A stretch of 64,000 bases of DNA from Gracilimonas sp040877545 (GCA_040877545.1 JBBDNN010000081.1:4456-68455); one strand, 5' to 3'; positions 47,008-55,072 are shown, numbered from the stretch's first letter. Notes: generated by a model not told the origin, from the letters alone. Translations and numbers: made by a program.

Positions 47008-47211
47008 ATGGATTATAGAAAGATCATTACATTTGAACCGGGAAAACGCAGCGGAAAACCGTGCATAAGAGGTTTGCGAATTACCGTTGGGGACGTTTTA
47101 GGCTATTTGGCTTCGGGTATGACAATTGAAGAAATCCTGGACGATTTTCCCGATTTGACAAGAGAAGATATCCTCGCCAGCCTTGCCTATGCCGCCGATT
47201 CGGTGGCGTGA
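47008..47211 (+). CDS. DUF433 antitoxin-like protein without a visible partner toxin
   Basis: 67 residues spanning the whole DUF433 domain: FEPGKRSGKPCIRGLRITV, then the helix-turn-helix-like VLGYLASGMTIEEILDDFP and LTREDILASLAYAADS. DUF433 proteins are usually antitoxins next to a DUF5615 PIN-like nuclease. No such gene follows; the next 365 bp hold no recognisable coding region. Its ATG begins 4 bp after the crRNA-like element, so Cas6 cleavage in the second pseudo-repeat would fall in its mRNA leader. Confidence 0.85.
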   Translation: MDYRKIITFEPGKRSGKPCIRGLRITVGDVLGYLASGMTIEEILDDFPDLTREDILASLAYAADSVA

Positions 47212-47576
47212 TACTAACTACCAAACCTGTCAGTTTTCAAAACGCGACAGGTCTGTAAAAAATGCCAATCTTATTATACCACAACCACCTATATCCTACC
47301 AACTGTGTCTTATTTACTATATCTGGACGCATACCAATGTCATGACAACAGGAAAAGAATCGCAGCTATTTTCCTGAAAAAGAATTGAATTGAACCTCCT
47401 GATTTTCTAAATCTGGAGGTTTATTGATTTTACACTTGCTTCTTAATTCAAACATATTAGATTGTTTATCGGTTGTGATAGAGAGGTTCCTTCCACTAAT
47501 ATCGGGTACACCGGAAAAAGTAAAGTAGTTTTCGGGTGACATGAATTGACACTCCCTTTAGATACATTCGGGTATT
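47212..47576. other. Intergenic region before cas6 with two hairpins
   Basis: No supported gene. ACCTGTC (47225-47231) pairs with GACAGGT (47246-47252), like intergenic repeat hairpins of this lineage, and could terminate the DUF433 transcript. A second hairpin, AACCTCC (47393-47399) with GGAGGTT (47415-47421), has an inner GATTT/AAATC extension and a T-rich tail. The last 140 bp should carry the cas6 promoter, but no clear TTTG/TAnnTTTG pair was found. Confidence 0.5.
47393..47430 (+). terminator. Terminator-like hairpin upstream of cas6
   Basis: Stem AACCTCC/GGAGGTT with an inner GATTT/AAATC extension across one T-T mismatch, followed by TTATTGATTTT. It would insulate cas6 from upstream transcription. 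Confidence 0.5.
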
Positions 47577-48389
47577 ATGAGAATAGCACTGACCATAGCG
47601 CCACAATTCGGGAACAGGACCTTGCCCATTAACTATCAGTACGAGATTTCAGCGTGGATTTACAAGATGATACACCACGGGGATGCCGGGTTTGCGGAAT
47701 GGCTGCATAATAAAGGATATACAAAAGGAAATAAGCAGTTCAAGCTCTTTTCTTTCTCTAATCTGGAAGTGGAGCAGTTTAAGGTTTTTAAAGACCGGTT
47801 TAAAATAGTATCGGATAAAGCAAAATTATACCTGACTTTTCATATTGATGATGCCGTACAGCATTTTATAACTGGACTGTTTCAGAACAGCAGCTTTTCT
47901 ATTGGCGACCGCAAAAGCCGTGTGGATTTTGACGTGCAAAGCGTGGAGATGCTTGCTTCTCCTGATTTTACCGATTCCATGAAATTTAAAGCTCTTTCGC
48001 CGGTGTGTGTAACCAGGCCGGTGGAAATGAATGGGAAACTGGGCGCGGAATACCTGGCTCCGGAGCATCCCGAATACGAACGGCGGTTTTTTGAAAACCT
48101 GGTGACCCGCTACCAAACGGTGTACCCGGAAGCAAATGGCCGGTACGAAGAGCGAAAAGATTTTAAACTAAAGATAACCACAAAACCTAAATCCCGATTG
48201 ATAAAAGTTAAAGCCGATACTCCACAAGAAACCCAAATCCGGGGATATATGTACGATTTTGAATGCCACGCTCCGGCGGAACTGCTAAAGTTTGGATACG
48301 AAGCGGGGTTTGCGGAGAAGAATGCCTTGGGGTTTGGGTATGTGGAAGTTGTTGAAAATGAAGAAGTCCAAAATGGTTCGATTAAGTAA
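47577..48389 (+). CDS. cas6: Cas6 CRISPR RNA endoribonuclease
   Basis: Cuts pre-crRNA inside each repeat, leaving an 8-nt 5' handle (ATTGAAAG here). 270 residues with two ferredoxin-like halves. Conserved early histidines lie in WIYKMIHHGDAGFAEWLHN (33, 34, 44). The C-terminal glycine-rich loop typical of Cas6 is GYEAGFAEKNALGFGYVEV. It starts the type I-B set but is separated from cas8b by 265 bp of regulatory-looking DNA. Its last codons overlap an antisense pseudo-repeat (48360-48389). Confidence 0.94.
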   Translation: MRIALTIAPQFGNRTLPINYQYEISAWIYKMIHHGDAGFAEWLHNKGYTKGNKQFKLFSFSNLEVEQFKVFKDRFKIVSDKAKLYLTFHIDDAVQHFITGLFQNSSFSIGDRKSRVDFDVQSVEMLASPDFTDSMKFKALSPVCVTRPVEMNGKLGAEYLAPEHPEYERRFFENLVTRYQTVYPEANGRYEERKDFKLKITTKPKSRLIKVKADTPQETQIRGYMYDFECHAPAELLKFGYEAGFAEKNALGFGYVEVVENEEVQNGSIK

Positions 48390-48441
48390 GCTCTGAATAT
48401 CAAAGCACATGTTTCAATTCCAATTATTTGAACTCTTGAAA
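48360..48441 (-). ncRNA. Antisense crRNA-like unit between cas6 and cas8b (CreA/CreR-like candidate)
   Basis: Read on the reverse strand: pseudo-repeat 1 (48441-48412) keeps the repeat 3' end GGAATTGAAA, which includes the Cas6 cut site and handle (14/30 overall). A 22-nt pseudo-spacer (48411-48390) follows, beginning ATGTGCTTTGATATTCA. Pseudo-repeat 2 (48389-48360) keeps TTAATCGAACC plus GGA (17/30). Handle-spacer-5' repeat is the order of a processed crRNA. The spacer matches a site at 48480-48459. Degenerate repeats, a short spacer, a nearby partial target and a place within the cas genes fit the CreA or CreR classes of Cascade-guiding regulators; function is inferred. Confidence 0.68.
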
Positions 48442-48442
48442 A

Positions 48443-48474
48443 AAAGATAATCAATGTTTATTTGAATATCAAAA
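48443..48474 (-). promoter_or_regulatory. Candidate promoter for the antisense crRNA-like RNA
   Basis: On the reverse strand TTTG (48474-48471), 20 nt, then TATCTTTT (48450-48443) fits the Bacteroidota consensus TTTG-N17-23-TAnnTTTG at all but the last base. A start near 48436 would produce an RNA entering at pseudo-repeat 1. The -33 element lies inside the guide-matching site. Confidence 0.5.
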
Positions 48475-48480
48475 CACATT
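48459..48480 (-). promoter_or_regulatory. Guide-matching site for the antisense crRNA-like RNA
   Basis: The reverse strand from 48480 reads ATGTGTTTTGATATTCA, identical to the pseudo-spacer at positions 1-5, 7-17 and 19, with mismatches at 6 and 18. Every sixth base is unpaired in Cascade R-loops, so these mismatches would be tolerated. The 5' flank is TCC, a plausible I-B PAM. Matching stops after position 19, as expected for binding without interference. The alternative is a 17-bp direct repeat bound by a protein. Confidence 0.6.
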
Positions 48481-48517
48481 GGAGTTTTGCAATAATTCCT
48501 TCTATCTTTACTCTTAA

Positions 48518-48525
48518 TAATTTTG
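48518..48525 (+). promoter_or_regulatory. Possible -7 element facing cas8b
   Basis: TAATTTTG matches TAnnTTTG exactly. The nearest upstream TTTG (48486-48489) is 28 nt away, longer than usual, so the -33 part is weak. If active, transcription would start near 48532, just past the guide-matching site. Confidence 0.35.
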
Positions 48526-48531
48526 AGCAAA

Positions 48532-48636
48532 GTAGAAGGATGAGTTCACGGTATATTCAAGGCTTCCAAACCCTTGAATAGAGTTTAAACTTCTGCTTGG
48601 AGAGGGGTCCAAACCCTCTCCTGCTCTTTTTCTTTT
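48532..48636 (+). ncRNA. Short hairpin-rich leader or small RNA upstream of cas8b
   Basis: Holds a 9-bp perfect stem (TATTCAAGG 48554-48562 with CCTTGAATA 48572-48580) and then a terminator hairpin (48599-48621). Both loops contain TCCAAA. A 13-codon open frame starts at ATG 48540 directly after AGAAGG and ends TAG at 48579-48581, inside the first hairpin. It could be a CreT-like toxic RNA, an attenuating leader for cas8b, or simply a terminated leader. No known RNA family recognised. Confidence 0.4.
48599..48636 (+). terminator. Strong intrinsic terminator 19 bp before cas8b
   Basis: GGAGAGGG (48599-48606) pairs perfectly with CCCTCTCC (48614-48621) over a 7-nt loop, followed by TGC and a T-rich tract to 48637. 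It sits in the leader of the effector operon, not after a gene, so it may attenuate cas8b transcription. Confidence 0.75.
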
Positions 48637-48654
48637 TAATACAATTAAAAAAAG

Positions 48655-50475
48655 ATGATAAATGAAATTACAAATTTTGTAGATGAATTAAAGCCGGAGA
48701 TTTTTTCAAAGAATCTTGAATTACCGGAAGGGCTTTATTTATTGGTAGATATTGATCAAGATGGAGAAATACTTTCAAACAAAGTTCTATCGTATAAGAA
48801 AAATGAGGAGCCTGAACCTATTCACTTCAAATTTTTGGAATGGGTAACCAATTCTAATCCTGTTTCGGCAAATAAAAGTTTTGATTCCAGGAAAAAGATT
48901 TTTAATCAGGTTTGTTCCCCTTATGCCATTGGATTCAAGAAGAAAATATATGAGAAGAATCTGAGAGAGAATGAAGATAAAAAATATAAAGATATTGAGG
49001 ACTCAATTGACCTTTACTTCAGGAGTGCCGAAGAATTCTTAATTGAAGAAGATGAAGAGTTTGAATCATTTAAGGCTTGCTGTAAAAAAAATCTTATCGG
49101 TCTTGTAGAGGGTTTGGAAGAATTTGATGAAATTAAAAGCACATCTCCAATTTTTATACTTAAAAAAGATGCTAAGATTGAAAATCAAAGAGCATTTCAT
49201 AAGAGATATTTAAGCGAAAAAGTTTTTAATAAAGAGGAATACAATAAAGAAATTGATGAGGGTGTTTTTGGGATTTCAGATAGTGTAAGTGGTTTTAACA
49301 GAAAAAAAACTTTTCTACAACATTTGACCGCACCTCTTGATTTAAATTATCGGGTTTCGGGAAATCAAGCCGTAAATCTTTGGAAATTTTTTGGACTTTG
49401 GAAAAACAGACAAATACCTAATCCTTTTCCACTGTTCATTGACAAACAAGAGTTAACAGAAGAAGTGGTAAGTATTTATAATGAAGATCGACGGTACGGT
49501 TATACTGAAATCATTACAATGCTAATCAAACAGTATAATGAAGAGTACTTAAGTAATTACTATTTATTGTTTTTTCAATCGGGACAAAGGGGATCGCAGA
49601 TTGTTGATTTAGATTTTGTCCCTTCATTTAGATATAAAATAGACCCCACTTTAAAAATAGTAGAACCATTTCAATTAGGAGGTAAAGTACAAACCACCAT
49701 ATCAAATGTATTTGAATTGCAAGACAAGGCACTTAACAAAATTTTGAATGGTCAACTTGTTCAAAAAACAAAAGCCGGGAGCAAGTGGCTGAAATACTTT
49801 GATGATGTAGAATTTAACCCAAATTATTTTACAGCTAACGGTTACAATCTTTTCTTAAAATATCGGAAGGCCATATACGACTATGTTTATAAATCAAAAC
49901 ACCAAGCCGTTACAAAGAGAATGTTTGATGATATCATGGTCAATGGAATTTTGGATGATATTCGCAAAGATGAATTTAAGGACGGCAGTCACAGTAAAGG
50001 GTTCCAGATAAAAGAAAAACTCAATATCTGGTTTAGCTTATACAATTATTTTGAGACAACAATAAATCAAACCTCAATTGATATGATTAACAAAACAGAA
50101 GTGTTATTTGAAAAACTTAAAAACATAGCTGATGAAAATTCTGAGAAAAGAATTGATAGTGATGAAGCCTTTGCTTTTGCTGCTGGACAAGTAATTTATT
50201 ATCTGCTAAATCAGAGTGAAGCTTCAAATAGATCGCATGCTTTATTGGAACCTTTTTTGCAAAAAACCGATGTCGATCTATTGAAAAAGGAAATTGCAAA
50301 ATCTTTTGATGCATACAAACATGCAATAAGGTTTTATAGAAAGAAATATGGGTTTGATTTGATAATGGCTGAAGTGATGGGTTATGAATCAGATGAGAAA
50401 AACATGAAAAACCTTTTGCCCTTTATTTTGGCCGGCTACTTTTCAAAATCAGTTTTTTATAAAGACGATAAATAA
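48655..50475 (+). CDS. cas8b: Cas8b (Csh1-type) large subunit of type I-B Cascade
   Basis: 606-residue large subunit expected to recognise the PAM and hold the Cascade R-loop. The central FQSGQRGSQIVDLDFVPSF region and the helical C-terminus (AFAAGQVIYYLLNQSEASNR, then KKEIAKSFDAYKHAIRFY) follow the Csh1/TM1802 pattern. Position between cas6 and cas7-cas5-cas3 confirms subtype I-B. The gene is AT-rich like the rest of the effector genes. Its C-terminal part probably also yields the small subunit by internal initiation. Confidence 0.9.
   Translation: MINEITNFVDELKPEIFSKNLELPEGLYLLVDIDQDGEILSNKVLSYKKNEEPEPIHFKFLEWVTNSNPVSANKSFDSRKKIFNQVCSPYAIGFKKKIYEKNLRENEDKKYKDIEDSIDLYFRSAEEFLIEEDEEFESFKACCKKNLIGLVEGLEEFDEIKSTSPIFILKKDAKIENQRAFHKRYLSEKVFNKEEYNKEIDEGVFGISDSVSGFNRKKTFLQHLTAPLDLNYRVSGNQAVNLWKFFGLWKNRQIPNPFPLFIDKQELTEEVVSIYNEDRRYGYTEIITMLIKQYNEEYLSNYYLLFFQSGQRGSQIVDLDFVPSFRYKIDPTLKIVEPFQLGGKVQTTISNVFELQDKALNKILNGQLVQKTKAGSKWLKYFDDVEFNPNYFTANGYNLFLKYRKAIYDYVYKSKHQAVTKRMFDDIMVNGILDDIRKDEFKDGSHSKGFQIKEKLNIWFSLYNYFETTINQTSIDMINKTEVLFEKLKNIADENSEKRIDSDEAFAFAAGQVIYYLLNQSEASNRSHALLEPFLQKTDVDLLKKEIAKSFDAYKHAIRFYRKKYGFDLIMAEVMGYESDEKNMKNLLPFILAGYFSKSVFYKDDK
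50083..50475 (+). CDS. Probable internally initiated small subunit Cas11b (within cas8b)
   Basis: In type I-B systems the Cascade small subunit is made from an internal start in cas8b. An in-frame ATG at 50083 (codon 477, MINKTEVLFEKLKNIADE) would give a 130-residue all-helical protein of the right size. No Shine-Dalgarno is visible, as for most genes here. The existence of this product is inferred from the family; the exact start is uncertain. Confidence 0.45.
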   Translation: MINKTEVLFEKLKNIADENSEKRIDSDEAFAFAAGQVIYYLLNQSEASNRSHALLEPFLQKTDVDLLKKEIAKSFDAYKHAIRFYRKKYGFDLIMAEVMGYESDEKNMKNLLPFILAGYFSKSVFYKDDK

Positions 50476-50507
50476 ACTTTCAATATAAATCTTTAACGGA
50501 AAATACT

Positions 50508-51521
50508 ATGCCAAGCTTCAAAAACAGAGTGTATGGATGTGCAGTTATAAAATCCGTCAATTCGAATTACAACGCTGATTTCAGTCATCAACCTAGAACA
50601 TTACCCGATGGAAGGGTTTATGCCACAGATAAAGCGTTGAAGTATAGTGTAAAAAACTATTTTAAGAAGTTATATCCTGAGGAAAAGGTTTTTTACTTCA
50701 AAAAACTGAATGAAGAGTTTAATCCCATGAGTTTAATCGAAGCATATGCAGATATGTTTCCAGATCATGTTGAGCTAAAGGATGAGAAGAAAGTTGATAA
50801 AGTTAAAGTGCCAAAAGCTGGTGTGGCTAAGGATATTCTGGAGTGTATAGATATCCGATTATTTGGTGCCACTTTTGCATTAAAAGCTGCTAAAAAAGAA
50901 GACAATGTAGCTATTTCTGTTCATGGTCCGGTCCAAATAAATCATGGAATTAATATTTGGCCTGAGAATAACATTTATTCCGAACAAATTATGTCCCCCT
51001 TCCGAAATCCTGGAGACGGTTCTTCTGATGATGAAGATAAAGCTGCTACGACGTTGGGTCGTCAGTCTAAATTACGGGAAGGGCATTATCTGCATCACTT
51101 TTCTGTCAATCCCCAAAACTTAGTTGATATAGTGAAACTGGCTGGAGATGGAGCAAAAACTATTTCTGAGAGTGATATTAAAAAATTGAAAGAAGCCTTT
51201 AGTAAAGGAGTTACCTATTATGATTCTTCGGCTAAAGCGGGGACAGATAATGAGCTGTTGATTTGGGTACAGCTTAAAGAAAAATCAAAAACAGTACTTC
51301 CAAATTTTACAGAACTGGTTTCAATTAATCGAGAAAATGGTACAGTAGAATTCGATTTATCTAAAATTAATAGTTTGGTTCAGAAATACGGAAATAGTGA
51401 AATAGAAAGTGTTGAAGTTTACTATTCACCCGAAACAACATTAGTGAATGGTTTGAATCCTTCCGAGCTTGTAAAACATGTTGATTTAGAAACAGGCAAA
51501 GACATGAATTCCGATGGATAA
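50508..51521 (+). CDS. cas7: Cas7 (Csh2-type) Cascade backbone subunit
   Basis: 337-residue RAMP protein that polymerises along the crRNA. Recognised by RLFGATFALKAA, ISVHGPVQINHGINIWPEN, TTLGRQSKLREGHYLHHF and SVNPQN, typical of type I-B Cas7/Csh2. An acidic loop (GDGSSDDEDKAA) interrupts the middle. It follows cas8b by 32 bp and overlaps cas5 by 8 bp, so the effector genes are one transcript. Confidence 0.94.
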   Translation: MPSFKNRVYGCAVIKSVNSNYNADFSHQPRTLPDGRVYATDKALKYSVKNYFKKLYPEEKVFYFKKLNEEFNPMSLIEAYADMFPDHVELKDEKKVDKVKVPKAGVAKDILECIDIRLFGATFALKAAKKEDNVAISVHGPVQINHGINIWPENNIYSEQIMSPFRNPGDGSSDDEDKAATTLGRQSKLREGHYLHHFSVNPQNLVDIVKLAGDGAKTISESDIKKLKEAFSKGVTYYDSSAKAGTDNELLIWVQLKEKSKTVLPNFTELVSINRENGTVEFDLSKINSLVQKYGNSEIESVEVYYSPETTLVNGLNPSELVKHVDLETGKDMNSDG

Positions 51522-52278
51522 CAAAATTGTTTCTTTTGACATCAAGGCTGATTTTGGGTTCCTGAAAAAGCCGGATACAAACGAGCCGGTATATCTGACA
51601 TTTAATATGCTTCACAAACCAGCCCTTTTGGGAATTTTAGGAGCAATATTAGGTCTTGAAGGATTTCAGGAGAACGAAAAACTACCTGCATATTACAAAG
51701 CTTTAAAAGAGCTTAAAGTAGGTGTAAAGCCTCTGCGGGATGAAAAGGGTAATTTTCAAAAAACCGTTATTCGATACAGTAACAGTGTAGGATATGCCAA
51801 TCTTGACGGGGGAACACTCATAGTAGATGAGCAAACTTTAATAGCTCCAGGTTATCGTTGTTACCTGTTGCTAAATTTAGAAAATGAACTTCATAAAAAA
51901 CTTCGAGAACGGCTCAAAAATCATGAAGCTGAATATTTACCTTATTTAGGAAAAAATGATTTTTCGCTGTGGTGGGAAGAAGTCAAAGAATGGGATTTCG
52001 AATCTTTTCAATCTGATTCTTCATTTCATGTGGACACTATATTTATTAAAGAACAGCCAGTTAAAGAAGGGAGAACGAAGTCTACTTTTGATTTAGCCAC
52101 AGGCTGGGAAGGTGGTTCATTCATGTATTTTGAGAATCTCCCTGTAGCTTATCATACAGAATTATATCAATATGAATATAAACCTTTTGGCTATACCGAT
52201 TGGAAGTTAAAAGAGAAGTACAAGGTAAATGATCTGTACAAACTAAAAGACAATGACAAGGTCGTTCAACTCTTTTAA
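51514..52278 (+). CDS. cas5: Cas5 (type I-B) Cascade subunit
   Basis: 254-residue RAMP subunit that caps the crRNA 5' handle. The N-terminal strand and glycine motif are seen in MDNKIVSFDIKADFGFLKKP and HKPALLGILGAILGLEGF. The later FSLWWEEVKEWDF and the TELYQYEYKP region near the end fit Cas5h/Cas5b. It overlaps cas7 (8 bp) and cas3 (26 bp). Confidence 0.92.
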   Translation: MDNKIVSFDIKADFGFLKKPDTNEPVYLTFNMLHKPALLGILGAILGLEGFQENEKLPAYYKALKELKVGVKPLRDEKGNFQKTVIRYSNSVGYANLDGGTLIVDEQTLIAPGYRCYLLLNLENELHKKLRERLKNHEAEYLPYLGKNDFSLWWEEVKEWDFESFQSDSSFHVDTIFIKEQPVKEGRTKSTFDLATGWEGGSFMYFENLPVAYHTELYQYEYKPFGYTDWKLKEKYKVNDLYKLKDNDKVVQLF

Positions 52279-54940
52279 GAACATTGTAGATAGCACGTTG
52301 GCTTTAGAAAATGTGCTTGAAAACTATCAGCAATATTTTGCCCATACCCATCCAGTTAAAAAAAAGGAAAAACTACACGAGCACACCCAAAAAGTGCTTG
52401 AATACTTTCTTGTCTTAATAGATAAACATGGTACAGATCGGGTAGCTGATTCTCTTATAAGTGAGATTGTTAATAGTATTTCTTCAATAGAGCATCCGGA
52501 CATTTTTGGTAATTATCTGAAAAGGCTCTTTGTGGACTCAATAGCATTTCATGACTTCGGCAAAATCAATGAAAATTTTCAGGTAGAAAAGATGAAGGCC
52601 TCTTTTAAGCCAAATCCAGATAATGGGATAGGTTCTACCCATTCCAAATTAAGTGCCTATCTATTTCTTAATTTTCATGCTAAAAATATTTTTGAACAAC
52701 AGGATTTAAACATTCAGGAAAAAACACTTCTATATGCCTTTTCTTATCTCTTTGCAAATCCGATACTAAGGCATCATTCCAGCTTCATTGATCATTACAT
52801 TGACTTTGAAGAAGATATAGTGCGTAGGTTAAAAACCTATTTAGCAAGCTTTGCAATTGATATTGATGAAAACTTGCAATCGAATTTCTTCAATAATCGG
52901 GAGGGAATTTTTGAAATCTTTGATGATAAGTTAAAGGATACAAACTGCTTCGTAATCTATGCTCTTTTGAAGCTTAATTTTTCAGTACTCACTTCCGCTG
53001 ACTTTTATGCTACTTTTGCTTTCAGAAATGATGTAGAAATTGAAGACTTTGGATTGATTTATGGCAAGCTAAGAAACGAGTTTTCTGAAAAATTTCGAAA
53101 ACTCAAACCTTATAACAAAAAATTATTCGAGAATTTTAACGAGTACCTTCTGTTACCCTTTGACAAGATTCAGGAAAGAAAAGCAAAAAATTTAAACCTT
53201 TTACGGCAAAAGCTTGCCGCAGAAGTTTTAAATAATATCAGAAAGTACTCTTCTCAACATCTTTTTTATTTAGAAGCACCGACAGGTTCAGGTAAAACCA
53301 ATCTTTCTTTAGCAGGAGCTATCGAGTTATTGAAGCTTTATGGGAACATAAACAAAATCTTTTATGTATTTCCCTTTACAACATTGGTCAGTCAAACCTT
53401 CAAAAGTATTAGAGAGACTATTGGAGCTACCAATGATCAATTGATTCAATTGCACTCCAAGTCGGGATTTCATTCGCAAAATGAAGATGGCAATAATGAT
53501 GAAGAAAGAGAGGAAGAACAAAATTATATTGACAATCTTTTTCTTAATTACCCAATTACTCTTCTAACCCATATTAAATTTTTCGATATCCTGAAGGGCA
53601 ATGGAAAAGAAACTAATTATCTTCTTCATCGACTAAGCAATTCCATTGTAATTATTGATGAATTGCAAACCTATGATCCCAAGCATTGGGACAAAGTGAT
53701 TTTTTTCTTATCCCAATATGCCAAACACTTTAATATTCGCTTCGTTTTGATGTCTGCCACCCTGCCCAAGATCGATGAACTTAATGAAGAAACGAAAGGT
53801 AAGATTGTGTCTTTGGTAGACAACAAAAATAAATACTTTCAAAATCCGAATTTTAGTGAAAGGGTTCATTTTGATTTTTCACTCTTGGAAAAGGGAAAAG
53901 AATGGTCGAAAGGTGAGTATCTTCATCAATTAAGTAATTTCATATTACAAAAAAGTGAAAATTATGCATCTACCAATGATGGAAAAGTCCGGATTTTGAT
54001 CGAATGCATCATTAAGAAAACAGCCAGCAAGCTCTATCGAAATATGATGAAAGATGACGATTTTGCATCCTATAAAAAGTATTTGATTTCAGGAGAAATT
54101 TTAGAACCAAGAAGAGCTGAAATAATTAAGGCTATAGATGAAGAAAAAGATGAGAAAGTGATTGTCGTTTCTACTCAGGTAGTTGAAGCTGGTGTAAATA
54201 TTGATATGGATTTAGGTTTTAAAGACCGGTCATTAATAGACAGTGACGAACAGCTTGCAGGGAGAATTAACAGAAATGCGGGCAAAGATAATTGTACAGT
54301 TTTTTTGTTTAATTATGATCGTACTGATTATGTATACAGAGATGATAAGAGATACAAAATTACTACTAAAGAGATCACGGACAAGGAATATCAGGAAATA
54401 TTGTTCGAAAAAGACTTCGACAGGCTATATAAAAAAGTTTCAAAGTCCATAACTGAAAGAAACAAAAACCCTTTGATCGAAGGTCTATCAGATTACAAGA
54501 GAAATTTCAGGCTGTTAGACTTTAGTCAGATTAAGAATAAATTTAAACTAATAGAAGATTCGTCAAATTCAGTATATGTCCCGTTAGATATTCCATCTTA
54601 TCATTTTGATAAGCAGGAAAAGGATTTTATTTCAAGATTCAATGTTCCAATTGATAAAAAAGAAATAAATGGTGGTGATATCTTTGAAATCTATCAGAGT
54701 ATTGTAACTGACGATCAGGGAACATTCATTAACAAAAAAATTGACATAAAAAAAATTTATGGTTTAATGGCAAAGTTTATGTTCTCAGTTTTTAAAACCC
54801 AAGAACAAGTTTTCGCACCTTATTTAAATCCAGATTTAACAGAAAAGTTTGGCATTTTATATTTACAACATTGGAATAAAATTTATGATTATGAAGATGG
54901 TCTTAATGTAGAAGAGATTAAAGGTGCTGTATTTATTTGA
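52253..54940 (+). CDS. cas3: Cas3 nuclease-helicase
   Basis: 895 residues: an N-terminal HD nuclease domain (His42/His44 region and His100-Asp101 in FHDFGKINENF) and a superfamily 2 helicase. Helicase motifs are Walker A EAPTGSGKTNLSL (345-349 core), DELQ at 469-472, MSATLPK near 500, and motif V/VI VVSTQVVEAGVNID and QLAGRINRN. It is recruited by Cascade to unwind and degrade target DNA. If a crRNA-like RNA guides Cascade with a short match, Cas3 would not be expected to act. It ends the effector transcript, 132 bp before the accessory genes. Confidence 0.96.
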   Translation: MTRSFNSFKNIVDSTLALENVLENYQQYFAHTHPVKKKEKLHEHTQKVLEYFLVLIDKHGTDRVADSLISEIVNSISSIEHPDIFGNYLKRLFVDSIAFHDFGKINENFQVEKMKASFKPNPDNGIGSTHSKLSAYLFLNFHAKNIFEQQDLNIQEKTLLYAFSYLFANPILRHHSSFIDHYIDFEEDIVRRLKTYLASFAIDIDENLQSNFFNNREGIFEIFDDKLKDTNCFVIYALLKLNFSVLTSADFYATFAFRNDVEIEDFGLIYGKLRNEFSEKFRKLKPYNKKLFENFNEYLLLPFDKIQERKAKNLNLLRQKLAAEVLNNIRKYSSQHLFYLEAPTGSGKTNLSLAGAIELLKLYGNINKIFYVFPFTTLVSQTFKSIRETIGATNDQLIQLHSKSGFHSQNEDGNNDEEREEEQNYIDNLFLNYPITLLTHIKFFDILKGNGKETNYLLHRLSNSIVIIDELQTYDPKHWDKVIFFLSQYAKHFNIRFVLMSATLPKIDELNEETKGKIVSLVDNKNKYFQNPNFSERVHFDFSLLEKGKEWSKGEYLHQLSNFILQKSENYASTNDGKVRILIECIIKKTASKLYRNMMKDDDFASYKKYLISGEILEPRRAEIIKAIDEEKDEKVIVVSTQVVEAGVNIDMDLGFKDRSLIDSDEQLAGRINRNAGKDNCTVFLFNYDRTDYVYRDDKRYKITTKEITDKEYQEILFEKDFDRLYKKVSKSITERNKNPLIEGLSDYKRNFRLLDFSQIKNKFKLIEDSSNSVYVPLDIPSYHFDKQEKDFISRFNVPIDKKEINGGDIFEIYQSIVTDDQGTFINKKIDIKKIYGLMAKFMFSVFKTQEQVFAPYLNPDLTEKFGILYLQHWNKIYDYEDGLNVEEIKGAVFI

Positions 54941-55072
54941 TAAATTTTTAAAACAAACCTTCAACTACGAAAACAAACCCCGTCCCCGTAAGCTAAGCCT
55001 ATTAAAAATATAATTTTTTAGTAGGCATCTGGAAATCATATAATGAATACCTCAGAAATAGTATATTAACCT

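Noticed and set aside
47183..47377. 64-codon frame after DUF433 as the missing toxin
   Set aside because: No resemblance to DUF5615 or PIN-like proteins; it overlaps hairpins and lacks a typical composition.
48376..48422. Dismissing the repeat-like words near the cas6 stop as coincidence
   Set aside because: Considered, but an 11-nt and a 10-nt exact repeat match in the right order and strand, plus the nearby spacer match, make chance unlikely, so it is reported as a finding.
51519..51545. Eight-base match of the 46950-46973 pseudo-spacer (AAAATTGT) at the cas7/cas5 junction
   Set aside because: Too short and AT-rich; the match fails at position 9 and lies inside coding sequence, so chance is the simplest explanation.
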